The notes under the pieces: generated by a model | Databases searched by the model: none | Told to the model about the DNA's origin: nothing | Seen by the model: the letters and a program-made list of their open reading frames with translations, nothing else | Shown here: positions 38,696 to 47,018 of the stretch, piece after piece | Layout: the number at the start of each line of letters is the position of its first letter | Position numbering within the stretch: position 1 is the stretch's first letter | Made by a program: the position numbers and the translations under genes | DNA from: Virgisporangium aurantiacum | GTDB taxonomy: Bacteria; Actinomycetota; Actinomycetes; Mycobacteriales; Micromonosporaceae | Length of the DNA: 64,000 nt | Assembly: GCF_016863635.1 (NCBI RefSeq) | Contig: NZ_BOPG01000003.1 | Span: forward strand, 349,383 to 413,382 | Direction of reading: 5' to 3'

Positions 38696-38736
38696 CCCGC
38701 GAGCCCTCCGCCTTACTTGACGGGGTTGATCAGCGC

Positions 38737-38766
38737 AGTTTGGGCCGGGCCGACGCCAGCCGTCAA
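38737..38766 (-). promoter_or_regulatory. candidate promoter of the amine island
   Basis: Minus-strand TTGACG (38766-38761), 18-bp spacer, CAAACT (38742-38737). Start of transcription would be near 38730, giving a leader of about 35 nt with GGAGGG before the kinase ATG (38695). It faces away from the divergent flavoprotein gene at 38838. Confidence 0.5.
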
Positions 38767-38837
38767 TACCCACTCACGGAAATATTGGAATGCGGGCAGA
38801 CCTTTATCTCGACGTCCGGCGGTGCTATGAACCCCCC

Positions 38838-41267
38838 GTGGAGATCACTGTTCCCGATCGGGCCCGCGCGGTCGTCGTCGGCGGTGGCGTCGCGGGCTGC
38901 AGCATCGCCTACCACCTCGCCCGGCTCGGCTGGACCGACATCGTGCTCATCGAGCAGCACGGGCTCACCGAGGGCACGACGTGGCACTCGGCCGGCTTCG
39001 TGGGCCAACTCCGGTCCACGATCACCCAGACCAAGATGATCATGTACTCGTCGGCGCTCTACGCCGAGCTCCGGGAGCGCACCGGCCTCGATCCGGGCTG
39101 GCGTGGCGTCGGCGGCCTGCGGCTGGCCACCACGCCGGATCGGGTGGACGAGCTGCGCCGGCAGGTCAGCTCCGCGACCACGTACGGGCTCGACCTGCAC
39201 CTGCTCGACCGGGCCGAGACGGCCGCCATGGCACCGGCGCTCGACGTCGACGACGTGCTGGCGGCCGGCTGGCTGCCCGGCGACGGCTTCCTCGAACCGG
39301 CTCGCCTCGCCGAGGCGCTCGCCGCCGGTGCGCGCGGGCTCGGGGCGACGCTGCTCACGGCCGTCCGCTTGGAAGCCGTCGAAACGGTGGACGGTGCGGT
39401 GCGCGCGGCCGTGACCACGCACGGACGCATCGAAACCGATGTCATCGTGAACGCCGCCGGCGCCGCCGCGGGTACCGTCGGGCGGCTCGCCGGGGTCGCG
39501 ATCCCGGTGGTGCCGATCAAGCACCAGTACGTGGTGTCGTCCGGGGGTCCTTTCGCCGACCTGCCGACGGTGCGCGACCCCGACCACATCGTGTACTTCC
39601 GCCCGGACGGCGACGGGCTGCTCGTCGGCGGCTACATCCGCGACACCGAAACCTGTTGGGACGCTTCGTCTCTTTCCAGCCCCCGGCAGCTCTTCGAGCC
39701 TGATCTCTCTCGATTCGCGGAATCCTGGACCAACGCGCGGCGCCGGGTTCCCTCCCTCCGGTCGGCTTCCATCGCCAAGGTCGTGCACGGGCCGGAGGCG
39801 TTCACCCCCGACGGCGAGTTCCTGCTCGGCGAGACGGCCGTGCGGGGTTTCTGGGTGGCGGCGGGCTTCTGCGTACACGGCCTGGCCGCAGCCGGCGGCG
39901 TGGGCAAGGTGATCGCCGAGTGGATCGTCGACGGGCTCCCGGAGTGGGACATGTCCACAATGGACGTCCGCCGGTTCGGCGCTCATGCCGCTTCGCGGTC
40001 GTGGGCCACCGAGAGGGCGCTCGACGCCTACTCCCGCTACTACGACATCGTGTACCCGTACCAGGAGTGGACGGCCGCCCGTCCGCTGCGCCGCTCACCC
40101 GTGTGGCCGAGACTGTCCACATTGGACGCGTCACTCGGCGAGAAGGCCGGCTGGGAACGCGTCAACTGGTTCGGCTGGGGTTCTTCCTTTGCCGCTCCCC
40201 GGCCACGCGGCTGGGCCGGGCACAACTGGTCGCCGTCCATCGCCGCCGAGTGCCGGGCCACCACCGAGGCGGCCGGCCTGTTCGACCAGTCGTCGTTCGC
40301 GAAACTCGACGTACGCGGCCCGGACGCGGCGCGCTTCCTCTCCTGGGTCTGCGCCGGCCGCGTCGACCGCGCTCCGGGCACCGTGACGTACACCCAGTTG
40401 CTGAACGAGCGGGCGGGAATCGAGGCCGACCTGACGGCGACCCGCCTTGCGTCCGACCACTACCGCCTGGTGACCAGCACGGCCAGCGGCGTACGCGACG
40501 CACAGTGGCTGCGCTCCCGTTCCGACGGCTTCGACGTGTCCATTGTGGACGTGACGGGTGCCTACGGATGCCTGTGCCTGTGGGGCCCGCAGGCCCGGGA
40601 CGTGCTGGCCCCGCTGACCGACGACCCCCTCGACTTCGGCTTCATGACGGCCCGGTCGTTCCTGGTGGGCGCCGTTCCGGTGCTGGCTCAGCGCGTGACG
40701 TTCGTCGGAGAATTCGGCTGGGAGCTCTACGCCGGCGCCGAGTACACCCTCACCCTGTGGGACCTGCTCCTCGACTCGGGGGTGGCAAAGCCCGCCGGCT
40801 ACCGGGCCATCGACTCGATGCGCCTGGAAAAGGGCTACCGCGTCTGGGGCTCCGACATCACCCCCGAAACCACCCCCACCGAGGCCGGCCTGTCGTTCGC
40901 CGTCCGTCGCGACGGCGACTTCCTGGGTCGCGATGCCCTCCTCGCCGCGGGTCCGCCCAGCCGCCGCCTGCGCTGCCTGACCCTGTCCGACCCCCTGACC
41001 GTCTGCCTGGGTTCCGAACCGGTGCGGGTGGACGGCGAACCGGTCGGCCGGGTGACGTCGGGTGGCATCGGCTACCGGGTGGGAGCGTCGATCGCGTACG
41101 CGTACCTGCCCGCGGACGTCGAGGTGGGCGCCGAGGTGGAGGTGGGAGTCTTCGGCGAATGGGAGCGGGCCACGGTCGTCGACGAGCCTCTCTACGACCC
41201 GGACAACACCCGCGTCCGCGGTGCGGCGGGGACCACCCGATCGCGTCCGGTCCGCTTCGCCTCGTAG
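38838..41267 (+). CDS. FAD-dependent dimethylglycine/sarcosine dehydrogenase-like protein (DAO + GcvT)
   Basis: Encodes 809 aa from GTG 38838 (an ATG at 38790 is less likely). N-terminal DAO domain: dinucleotide loop VVVGGGVAGCSIAYHL (12-27) and TTWHSAG with H50 in the place of the histidine that binds FAD covalently in DMGDH. Residues ~420-800 are the FAO_M linker and the two GCV_T folate-binding domains, ending in the GcvT C-terminal barrel (GYRVGASIAYAYLP). It demethylates N-methyl glycines, passing one carbon to tetrahydrofolate. TATGAA (38826-38831) is 6 nt upstream, so a leaderless mRNA is likely. Its 3' end overlaps the convergent GGDEF gene by 76 bp. Confidence 0.88.
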   Translation: MEITVPDRARAVVVGGGVAGCSIAYHLARLGWTDIVLIEQHGLTEGTTWHSAGFVGQLRSTITQTKMIMYSSALYAELRERTGLDPGWRGVGGLRLATTPDRVDELRRQVSSATTYGLDLHLLDRAETAAMAPALDVDDVLAAGWLPGDGFLEPARLAEALAAGARGLGATLLTAVRLEAVETVDGAVRAAVTTHGRIETDVIVNAAGAAAGTVGRLAGVAIPVVPIKHQYVVSSGGPFADLPTVRDPDHIVYFRPDGDGLLVGGYIRDTETCWDASSLSSPRQLFEPDLSRFAESWTNARRRVPSLRSASIAKVVHGPEAFTPDGEFLLGETAVRGFWVAAGFCVHGLAAAGGVGKVIAEWIVDGLPEWDMSTMDVRRFGAHAASRSWATERALDAYSRYYDIVYPYQEWTAARPLRRSPVWPRLSTLDASLGEKAGWERVNWFGWGSSFAAPRPRGWAGHNWSPSIAAECRATTEAAGLFDQSSFAKLDVRGPDAARFLSWVCAGRVDRAPGTVTYTQLLNERAGIEADLTATRLASDHYRLVTSTASGVRDAQWLRSRSDGFDVSIVDVTGAYGCLCLWGPQARDVLAPLTDDPLDFGFMTARSFLVGAVPVLAQRVTFVGEFGWELYAGAEYTLTLWDLLLDSGVAKPAGYRAIDSMRLEKGYRVWGSDITPETTPTEAGLSFAVRRDGDFLGRDALLAAGPPSRRLRCLTLSDPLTVCLGSEPVRVDGEPVGRVTSGGIGYRVGASIAYAYLPADVEVGAEVEVGVFGEWERATVVDEPLYDPDNTRVRGAAGTTRSRPVRFAS

Positions 41268-42877
41268 AGGCCCGTGTCGGCCGCGTCGAGCAGGTCGCGG
41301 TAGTTGTCGCCGGACCCCCGGCCGGCGACGCCCATGCTGATCGTGACCGTCAGCCCCGCGCACACCGAGGCCCAGTCGTACGCGCTCACGAGGGTCCGCA
41401 GGGTGTCGCACCGGGCGAGCGCGGCGTCCGGTTCGGCACCGGGCAGCACGATGACGAACTCCTCACCGCCGAGGCGGGCCACGAACGCCGGCTCCGCCAG
41501 GCCGGCGCGCAGCACCGCGGCGACGTGACGCAGCACCTCGTCGCCGATCAGGTGCCCGAAGTCGTCGTTGACCCCCTTGAACCGGTCGATGTCGGCGATC
41601 GCGATGGTGAACGGCGCGTCCGCCTGCTCGGCCGCGGCCAGCAACTGCGGCACGGTGAGGTCGGCCCAGCGCCGGTTGGCGAGGCCGGTCAGGGAGTCCT
41701 CGTGCGCGTACCGGTCGAGCTCCACCGTGCGCAGTTCGAGCTCGTGACTGCGGACGCGGTGCAGCTCGGCCTCCAACCGGGCGTTGTCCGCTTCGAGGCG
41801 GGCATGGTCCAGCTCGAAGTGATGCGTCATCAGACGCGCCCGGGCCGCCGCCACGTCGCTGCGCGCCTCCTGTTCCATCTCGTGGTAGCTCCGGTAGTGC
41901 TCCAGGGCACGGCGGAAGTCGCCGTTCTGCTCGTAGGCGTCACACAGCTCCTTGTGCGCGGTCATCATCAGGGGCTTCTCCCCGACCGCGCCGACCCGGG
42001 CCAACACCTCGACCAGGCCGTCGATCGCCTTCTCGGCGTCGCCGGCCAGCCGGTGCACCCGCGCGACGTTCAACAACGCCGACAGCTCCAACGACCGGTA
42101 ACCCCGCTCGACCGACAGCTGCCGCGACTGCTCGACGGCGGCGAACGCCTCCGGAAAACGACCGGCCAGGCCGAGCACCATGGCAAGGTTGTCGAGGCTC
42201 ATCGCGGTGCGAAACGGGTGCGACGCGGCCCGGGCCAGCTCCAGTGCCTGTTCGGCGTGTCCGAGCGCGGCCATCAGGATCGGCTCGGCTTTGTTCTGCG
42301 CGGTGCTGCCCTGCGCGCGCAGCAGCCCGACCGCGTTGTCGGCCAGATTGTTGAGGATGCAGAAGCGTGCCTCGGCGTCCATGTCGGTCGACAGCTCCAA
42401 CGCCTGCAACAGCAGGGTGTTGCCCTGGTGGTAGTTGCCCATGGTGCTGTGCACCACGCCGGCCCGGTTGTGGACCCAGTACAGCAGCCCCCGATCGCCG
42501 CACTTCAGGGCCAGGTCGCGGGCCCGGTTCAGCTCGTCGAGGGCCTCTTCGAAGAGTCCGAGCTCCGAGTACGCGAACGCCAGAGCCGTCTGGTCCCAGC
42601 AGATCCCGGCGTCGTCGCCGAGCTCTTCCAGGATGCTGATGGAGTCCCGGCAGGCGCGCACGGAGTCCTCGAGCTCACCGAGCCGGAGCTGCTGGTTGGC
42701 AAGCGAGCGCAGGGCCCGCGCCCGGCCGGCCGGAGTGCCGGCAACGGCGACACCCTGGCGTGCGAAGGCCGCTCCGGTGCGGTAGTCGCCGCACAGGCGC
42801 GCCTCCTCGGCCCGCTCAAGGAGCGACTCGAGCGGGTCGGCGTGCACCCTCAACTCCGTCACATGGCCAAGTGTCAC
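41192..42877 (-). CDS. TPR-GGDEF diguanylate cyclase
   Basis: Encodes 561 aa. Residues ~10-335 form TPR helices (repeats around 24-58, 60-95, 100-125, 130-165, 200-330); ~335-390 is a coiled-coil linker (DHARLEADNARLEAELHRV); ~390-555 is the GGDEF domain with GGEEF (470-474), metal Asp in AIADIDRFK and DSLTGLANRR. The active site is intact, so it should make cyclic di-GMP. The RxxD inhibition site normally 5 residues before the motif is absent (AEPA). No membrane segment. The C-terminal ~25 residues are encoded in the overlap with the flavoprotein gene. Confidence 0.93.
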   Translation of the reverse strand: MTLGHVTELRVHADPLESLLERAEEARLCGDYRTGAAFARQGVAVAGTPAGRARALRSLANQQLRLGELEDSVRACRDSISILEELGDDAGICWDQTALAFAYSELGLFEEALDELNRARDLALKCGDRGLLYWVHNRAGVVHSTMGNYHQGNTLLLQALELSTDMDAEARFCILNNLADNAVGLLRAQGSTAQNKAEPILMAALGHAEQALELARAASHPFRTAMSLDNLAMVLGLAGRFPEAFAAVEQSRQLSVERGYRSLELSALLNVARVHRLAGDAEKAIDGLVEVLARVGAVGEKPLMMTAHKELCDAYEQNGDFRRALEHYRSYHEMEQEARSDVAAARARLMTHHFELDHARLEADNARLEAELHRVRSHELELRTVELDRYAHEDSLTGLANRRWADLTVPQLLAAAEQADAPFTIAIADIDRFKGVNDDFGHLIGDEVLRHVAAVLRAGLAEPAFVARLGGEEFVIVLPGAEPDAALARCDTLRTLVSAYDWASVCAGLTVTISMGVAGRGSGDNYRDLLDAADTGLYEAKRTGRDRVVPAAPRTRVLSGS

Positions 42878-43268
42878 GAGCCCGGAATCGGCTCGACACC
42901 GACGGCAGTGAAGCCAAACACGTCACAACAATCCGAACGGCCGACAGCCGGCCGCGGGACGCACGGTAAGCGGCACCACCACGGGGCCTCCGTCCCGCAG
43001 CGGCCGAGGAACACTTCAGCCCCGGCCGCTCGCAGGTCATCCTCGCGTCACTCACCTGGTCGGAACTGTCCAGCGCCAAGATCCGCACTCCGGCGTGTGC
43101 CAGGCACGCGACTCGGCCAGTCGCCGGCCAGCCTGATCGACGCCGGCCCGGGTCAACGTGACACCGCGCTACCGCCAGGGCATATGTGACCGGGGCCGTC
43201 TCGCCCCACCTGGGCGGCGAGATATGACAAACGATCCCTGCTCACGGCTCGCCCCACCCACGCGGGGC
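42878..43268. other. gene-free region upstream of the GGDEF gene
   Basis: About 390 bp between the GGDEF start and the tmRNA terminators. No convincing frame in either strand: candidate frames lack ribosome-binding sites, conserved motifs or typical codon bias. It should contain the GGDEF promoter, but I find no clear -35/-10 pair. Confidence 0.5.
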
Positions 43269-43291
43269 TTCCGGGGGCTCGGCCCCCGGAA
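43269..43291. terminator. second hairpin beyond ssrA
   Basis: TTCCGGGGG pairs with CCCCCGGAA around a 5-nt loop, 58 nt past the tmRNA 3' end. It may back up the main terminator or end transcription from the other side. Confidence 0.6.
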
Positions 43292-43303
43292 CCAACAAAA
43301 CGA

Positions 43304-43342
43304 GAGGGCCTGGGTTCGCGCTTTCCGCGAACACAGGCCCTC
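43304..43342 (-). terminator. ssrA terminator
   Basis: GAGGGCCTG pairs with CAGGCCCTC and, inside it, GTTCGCG with CGCGAAC, giving 16 bp with one mismatch; the minus strand continues TCGTTTTGTT. It begins 7 nt past the mature tmRNA end. Confidence 0.9.
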
Positions 43343-43348
43343 GCCATC

Positions 43349-43727
43349 TGGTGGAGGTGCCGGGAATCGAACCCGGGTCCTTCGCCGCCTTGTCAGGGCT
43401 TCTCCGAGCGCAGCTCGCTGTGCCTCTACTCGGCCCCTCCGCTCACGCGAGCAAGTCGGAGTGACGGGCCCAGCCACATTTAATCTCACCGCCCGAACGC
43501 CGTGACCGCGTTCGCTTGGCCAGCCTTCTAGCTGATGCCGGGATCTAGGCCGAAGGCGTTCCTAGGCCGACAGATCTCATTACCCTCGCTGACTAGGCAG
43601 CAAGAGCGAGATCAGAGCGCTTAACATTGGCGCTTATTACTTTCCGACGAATGATTCACGAGACAACGTCGGCTTCCTCGGCTCGCTTCCCCTGCCGCAA
43701 CGTACGAAGTCGAAACCAGTCACCCCC
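43349..43727 (-). ncRNA. ssrA: transfer-messenger RNA (tmRNA)
   Basis: About 379 nt. The 5' end GGGGGTGACTGGTTTCGAC and the 3' end CCCGGGTTCGATTCCCGG-CACCTCCACCA form the tRNA-like domain; acceptor GGGGGUG pairs with CACCUCC (one G-U). The CCA is encoded. The reading frame resumes at GCC (43631-43629) and encodes ANVKRSDLALAA then TAG (43595-43593), ending in the LAA degron common to tmRNA tags. It rescues stalled ribosomes with SmpB, whose gene is 1.5 kb upstream. The end positions are my estimate from pairing. Confidence 0.96.
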
Positions 43728-43770
43728 TGCGTGGATCTCTCCAGATCCCCAACGTTACCAGTCCAACCCG

Positions 43771-45153
43771 CTATTCCCCGACCCCGGAGCAGCGCTGGCC
43801 GTCGACGACGGTGCAGGTGGCGGGCTTGCCCACGCCGTCGACCTCGAAGGTGAAGCTTACCGACGCGCTCGGCGCCACGGCGCGGGTGGCCTCGACGGGC
43901 GCGAAGGTGACCTTGTCGCCCTCCTGTTTCAGGGTCGCGCCGATCGGGTCGCGTACCACGGAGCCGATCAACGGTAACGACACCGTCTCCCGCAGCGTCA
44001 TCAACACGGTCCACCCGGAGACCGTGACCGGCCCGGGATTGGTCAGCGTGATCTTGCCACGGTAGCCGCCGATCCGCGGGCCCTCCTCGCTGTAGGCCGC
44101 CGCCAGCGCGAGGCCGCCGGCGCCCCCCGGTGGAGAGGAGGCGCTGCCGGGCGAGGGCGCCGTCGATCCGCTGCGGCTTGCTCCGGCAGACGCGGACAGC
44201 GCGGGACGTCCGGGCAGTTCGGCGTAGCCCGACCTGCCCTCCGGGCTGCCGACCTGGGGATCGCTGGCCGGGATCATGATCGTGGCGGCAGCGACGATCG
44301 CCAGCACCACGGCCAGCACGAGCATCAGGATCGCGCCGATGGCCACCGAACGGGCCCGCGCGTCCTCGGTCTGCGGAGCTGGCCGGGCCACCGTGGTGCC
44401 GATGGAGGCGAGCAGATCGGTGATCCGCTCGCGGGTCCGGAAGAGCCTGGCCCGGAAGACCCGCGAGCGCTCCGACGGGGGCTTACGGCGTCCACCGGAA
44501 CGGTTTGCCCGGCGCCGGCCCGGCAGCGCCGCGACCGCGATGGCCAGCGTCGATTCCAGGCTCAACGGCCGCGTGACGTGCACCCGCCCGACGGCGCGCA
44601 ACCGGCGCCCCAGCGAGTTCCGCCGGCGGAACGGGCGGGCGACGTTGCGCCGGCCGGCGGCGTCGTTGGCGCGGGCGCGTTGGGCCCGGCGGCGGGCCAG
44701 GGCCGAGCCGACCGCGCCGCTCGGGCTGCGCCGGCCCTCCTCGGCGGCGAGCCGGTCGAGCACGTCGGGCAGGCGCCGGCCCAGCATCTCGGTGTAGACG
44801 CGGTGCAGGACCCGGCGGCGCAGCAGCCCCTGCATGCCGAAGAAGCCGCTCTGCCGCAGGGTGAGCCGACTGCCGCCGGCGACCCGCACCAGGCTGAACG
44901 TGACCCGCGCGTCGAGTTCGGGGGCGAGCCAGCGCATCGCCAGCCGCTTCGGCGGGTCGACCTCGAGCACCTCGGCGTCGATCGGCTCGACGAACCCCGC
45001 CTCTCCGGCCGGGGTTATGCGGAACCGGTGACCCACGACGGCGTTCAGTTCATTGGGGAAGAACCAGTCGGCGAGGGTGTCCGGCTCGACGAGTGCCCGC
45101 CAGATGCGCTCCGGCGGGTGCTCCAACTCGACGTCGAGCCGAATTTCGGTCAC
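43771..45153 (-). CDS. SRPBCC (AHSA1-like) domain - TM - CBM2-like fusion protein
   Basis: Encodes 460 aa. Residues 1-140: SRPBCC/AHSA1 fold (TEIRLDVELEHPPERIWRAL; LADWFFPNE). Residues 145-265: Arg-rich linker, probably cytoplasmic. Residues 270-293: one membrane helix. Residues 350-456: beta-rich domain (YRGKITLTNPGPVTVSGWTV ... KPATCTVVDGQRC) matching the end pattern PxxCxxNGxxC of family 2 carbohydrate-binding modules, with C447 and C455 able to form a disulphide outside. The ligand-binding fold inside and the sugar-binding-like module outside is an unusual pairing. GTG start follows TAAAGT by 6 nt, so leaderless. Function unknown; possible cell-wall sensor. Confidence 0.75.
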   Translation of the reverse strand: MTEIRLDVELEHPPERIWRALVEPDTLADWFFPNELNAVVGHRFRITPAGEAGFVEPIDAEVLEVDPPKRLAMRWLAPELDARVTFSLVRVAGGSRLTLRQSGFFGMQGLLRRRVLHRVYTEMLGRRLPDVLDRLAAEEGRRSPSGAVGSALARRRAQRARANDAAGRRNVARPFRRRNSLGRRLRAVGRVHVTRPLSLESTLAIAVAALPGRRRANRSGGRRKPPSERSRVFRARLFRTRERITDLLASIGTTVARPAPQTEDARARSVAIGAILMLVLAVVLAIVAAATIMIPASDPQVGSPEGRSGYAELPGRPALSASAGASRSGSTAPSPGSASSPPGGAGGLALAAAYSEEGPRIGGYRGKITLTNPGPVTVSGWTVLMTLRETVSLPLIGSVVRDPIGATLKQEGDKVTFAPVEATRAVAPSASVSFTFEVDGVGKPATCTVVDGQRCSGVGE

Positions 45154-45161
45154 TCAGTGAC
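45149..45161 (-). promoter_or_regulatory. 13-bp palindrome over the start of the SRPBCC-CBM2 gene
   Basis: GTCACT-C-AGTGAC is a perfect inverted repeat whose left arm includes the GTG start codon (45153-45151) and which lies next to the TAAAGT box (45165-45160). A protein bound here would block a leaderless start. Confidence 0.55.
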
Positions 45162-45189
45162 TTTACGCCAGCATCATGATCACCATGAG

Positions 45190-45666
45190 TCACCCCATAC
45201 CCTTGCCTCGCCGGCCGGCCACCCGGGCGATCTCCCGGTCGGCGTCGCGCTTGGCGAGGTCCTGCCGCTTGTCGTAGGTGCGCTTGCCGCGGGCCAGCCC
45301 GAGTTCGACCTTGGCCCACCCGTCGTTGAAGTACACCGCCAGCGGCACGAGTGTGTTGCCGGCCTCCTTGACCTTGCCCACCAGCTTGTCGATCTCGGCC
45401 CGCTTGAGCAGCAGCTTGCGGACGCGACGCGGCTCGTGGTTGGTCCAGGTGCCCTGGGTGTACTCGGGGATGTGCATGTTGAGCAGGAACACCTCGCCGT
45501 GGCGCACCTCGGCGAACGCGTCGACGAGGTTGGCCCGGCCCGCCCGCAGCGACTTGACCTCGGTACCGGTGAGCGCCATGCCGGCCTCGTAGGTATCGAG
45601 AATCGTGTAGTCGTGGCGGGCCTTGCGGTTGGAGGCGACGACCTTGCGGCCCTTCTCGCGCGGCAT
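45190..45666 (-). CDS. smpB: tmRNA-binding protein SmpB
   Basis: Encodes 158 aa. Conserved blocks: [52 protein letters not shown], and the basic C-terminal helix [18 protein letters not shown] that enters the mRNA channel of stalled ribosomes. It lies downstream of ftsE-ftsX-M23 as in other actinobacteria, with ssrA close by on the same strand, separated by the SRPBCC-CBM2 gene. Confidence 0.97.
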   Translation of the reverse strand: MPREKGRKVVASNRKARHDYTILDTYEAGMALTGTEVKSLRAGRANLVDAFAEVRHGEVFLLNMHIPEYTQGTWTNHEPRRVRKLLLKRAEIDKLVGKVKEAGNTLVPLAVYFNDGWAKVELGLARGKRTYDKRQDLAKRDADREIARVAGRRGKGMG

Positions 45667-45711
45667 GTGCGTCGACCCCTCTTCCGATACCCGGTCGACA
45701 ATGCTAACGCG

Positions 45712-46962
45712 TCAGCAGAGGCAGGACGGAAGCCATCTCGCCGGGTCCACCGGGTTGCCGTCGAGGCGCACCTCGAAGTGCAGGTGGGGCCCAGTCGACG
45801 TCCCGGTGCTGCCGACCCGTCCGATCAACTGGCCGCGGCGGACCTGCTGGCCCGGGTGCACCAGGATCTGCGACTGATGGGCGTAGCAGGTGGAGATCGC
45901 GTCGCCCTGGTACCGCCCGTGGTAGACGCACGTGTAGTTGCCGGAACCGCCGCTGTAGCCGGCGCGCACCACCTCGCCGTCGGCGGCCGCCACGATCGCG
46001 GCGCCCATGCCGGCACCGAGGTCCATCCCGGTGTGCAGCCGCCAGTAATGGAAGAGCGGATGGAAGCGCCGGCCGAAGTTACTGGTCTTGCGGCCGTGCA
46101 CCGGCATCGTGAGAAAAGCTCCTGAGGTGACGACGGGGAGCGCGCCGCCACCACCCGACGGCCCGGCCGACGGGGGCTTCCGGGCGGCCACCGCACGCAG
46201 TTCCGCCGCGACCCGGGCGCTCTCCTCCTGCAGTTGGTTGTACTTGGCCAGCACGGCGCCGCGCTCCTCGTTCGCCGCCGCCACGGCGGACTCCCGCTGC
46301 GCGATCAGGCCCTTGACCCGCTCGGTGGCGGCCGCCGCGGCCGCCGCGGCGGCCTTGCTGCGCTCCAGCGCCCGTTCGGCCGCCTCGGCCGCCTCTTGGG
46401 CCCGGTGACTGGCCAGGCCGGCCACGCCGCGCTGCTCCCGGGCGACGCCGCGGGCCCGCACGAGCGCCTCGACAGCGGTGTGCCGGTTCTCCGCGACCTT
46501 GTCGAGGTAGCCGATGCGCACCGCGAACTCGTTCGGCGAGTGGGCCGTCACCAGCGAGTCGAGCAGGGCGACGCCGCCGCCCCGGTAGGTCGCGTTGACG
46601 AACTGGGCCACCCCGCCCCGGGCCTCGTCGACGCCGGCCGCCGCGGCCGCCAGCACGGCGTCCGCTTTCGCCTGTTCGCTCCGGGCGGCCTCGACCTCGC
46701 GCTGCGCCCGCCGCGCCGCCGCCTCGGCCGCGACCACCTGGCCGGCCGCCTCCGCCGCCGCCGTCTCCGCCGCCGGCAACGACCCGACGGCGATGGCGTA
46801 GTCGGTGGCCGCCTTCTGCGCCTTCGCCGTGGCGGTCGTCAGGTCCTCCGACGCGGCGGACAGCTCCCGGTCGACCCGTGCCTTGTCGTCATCCGGATTC
46901 GCGGCGGCCGGTGCCGCGAGGAGCACGGCACCGGCCACGACGATCAGTAGCGCACGTAGCAC
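45712..46962 (-). CDS. M23 family peptidase with coiled coil (EnvC/RipC-like division partner)
   Basis: Encodes 416 aa. Signal peptide 1-22 (LRALLIVVAGAVLLAAPAAA), a long Ala-rich coiled coil (about 25-260), then an M23/LytM domain (about 285-410) with zinc ligands in RLHTGMDLG and the second His in GPHLHFEVR; both are intact, so it may be catalytically active, unlike some EnvC. It lies directly downstream of ftsX, the usual place for the peptidase or peptidase activator driven by FtsEX. GTG start 46962 follows TATATC by 8 nt. Confidence 0.92.
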   Translation of the reverse strand: MLRALLIVVAGAVLLAAPAAANPDDDKARVDRELSAASEDLTTATAKAQKAATDYAIAVGSLPAAETAAAEAAGQVVAAEAAARRAQREVEAARSEQAKADAVLAAAAAGVDEARGGVAQFVNATYRGGGVALLDSLVTAHSPNEFAVRIGYLDKVAENRHTAVEALVRARGVAREQRGVAGLASHRAQEAAEAAERALERSKAAAAAAAAATERVKGLIAQRESAVAAANEERGAVLAKYNQLQEESARVAAELRAVAARKPPSAGPSGGGGALPVVTSGAFLTMPVHGRKTSNFGRRFHPLFHYWRLHTGMDLGAGMGAAIVAAADGEVVRAGYSGGSGNYTCVYHGRYQGDAISTCYAHQSQILVHPGQQVRRGQLIGRVGSTGTSTGPHLHFEVRLDGNPVDPARWLPSCLC

Positions 46963-47018
46963 GCTTCGACGATATAGGCGGTTTTACCGGAAGCGGGCGA
47001 TTTGCGGCCAATTCCCAG

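Noticed and set aside
42816..43088. 90-residue minus-strand frame upstream of the GGDEF gene
   Set aside because: It overlaps the GGDEF N-terminus, lacks a ribosome-binding site and has atypical composition.
43349..43400. tRNA-like T-arm and acceptor end suggesting a tRNA gene
   Set aside because: The 5' partner lies 370 nt away with the tmRNA 5' signature; it is the 3' end of ssrA.
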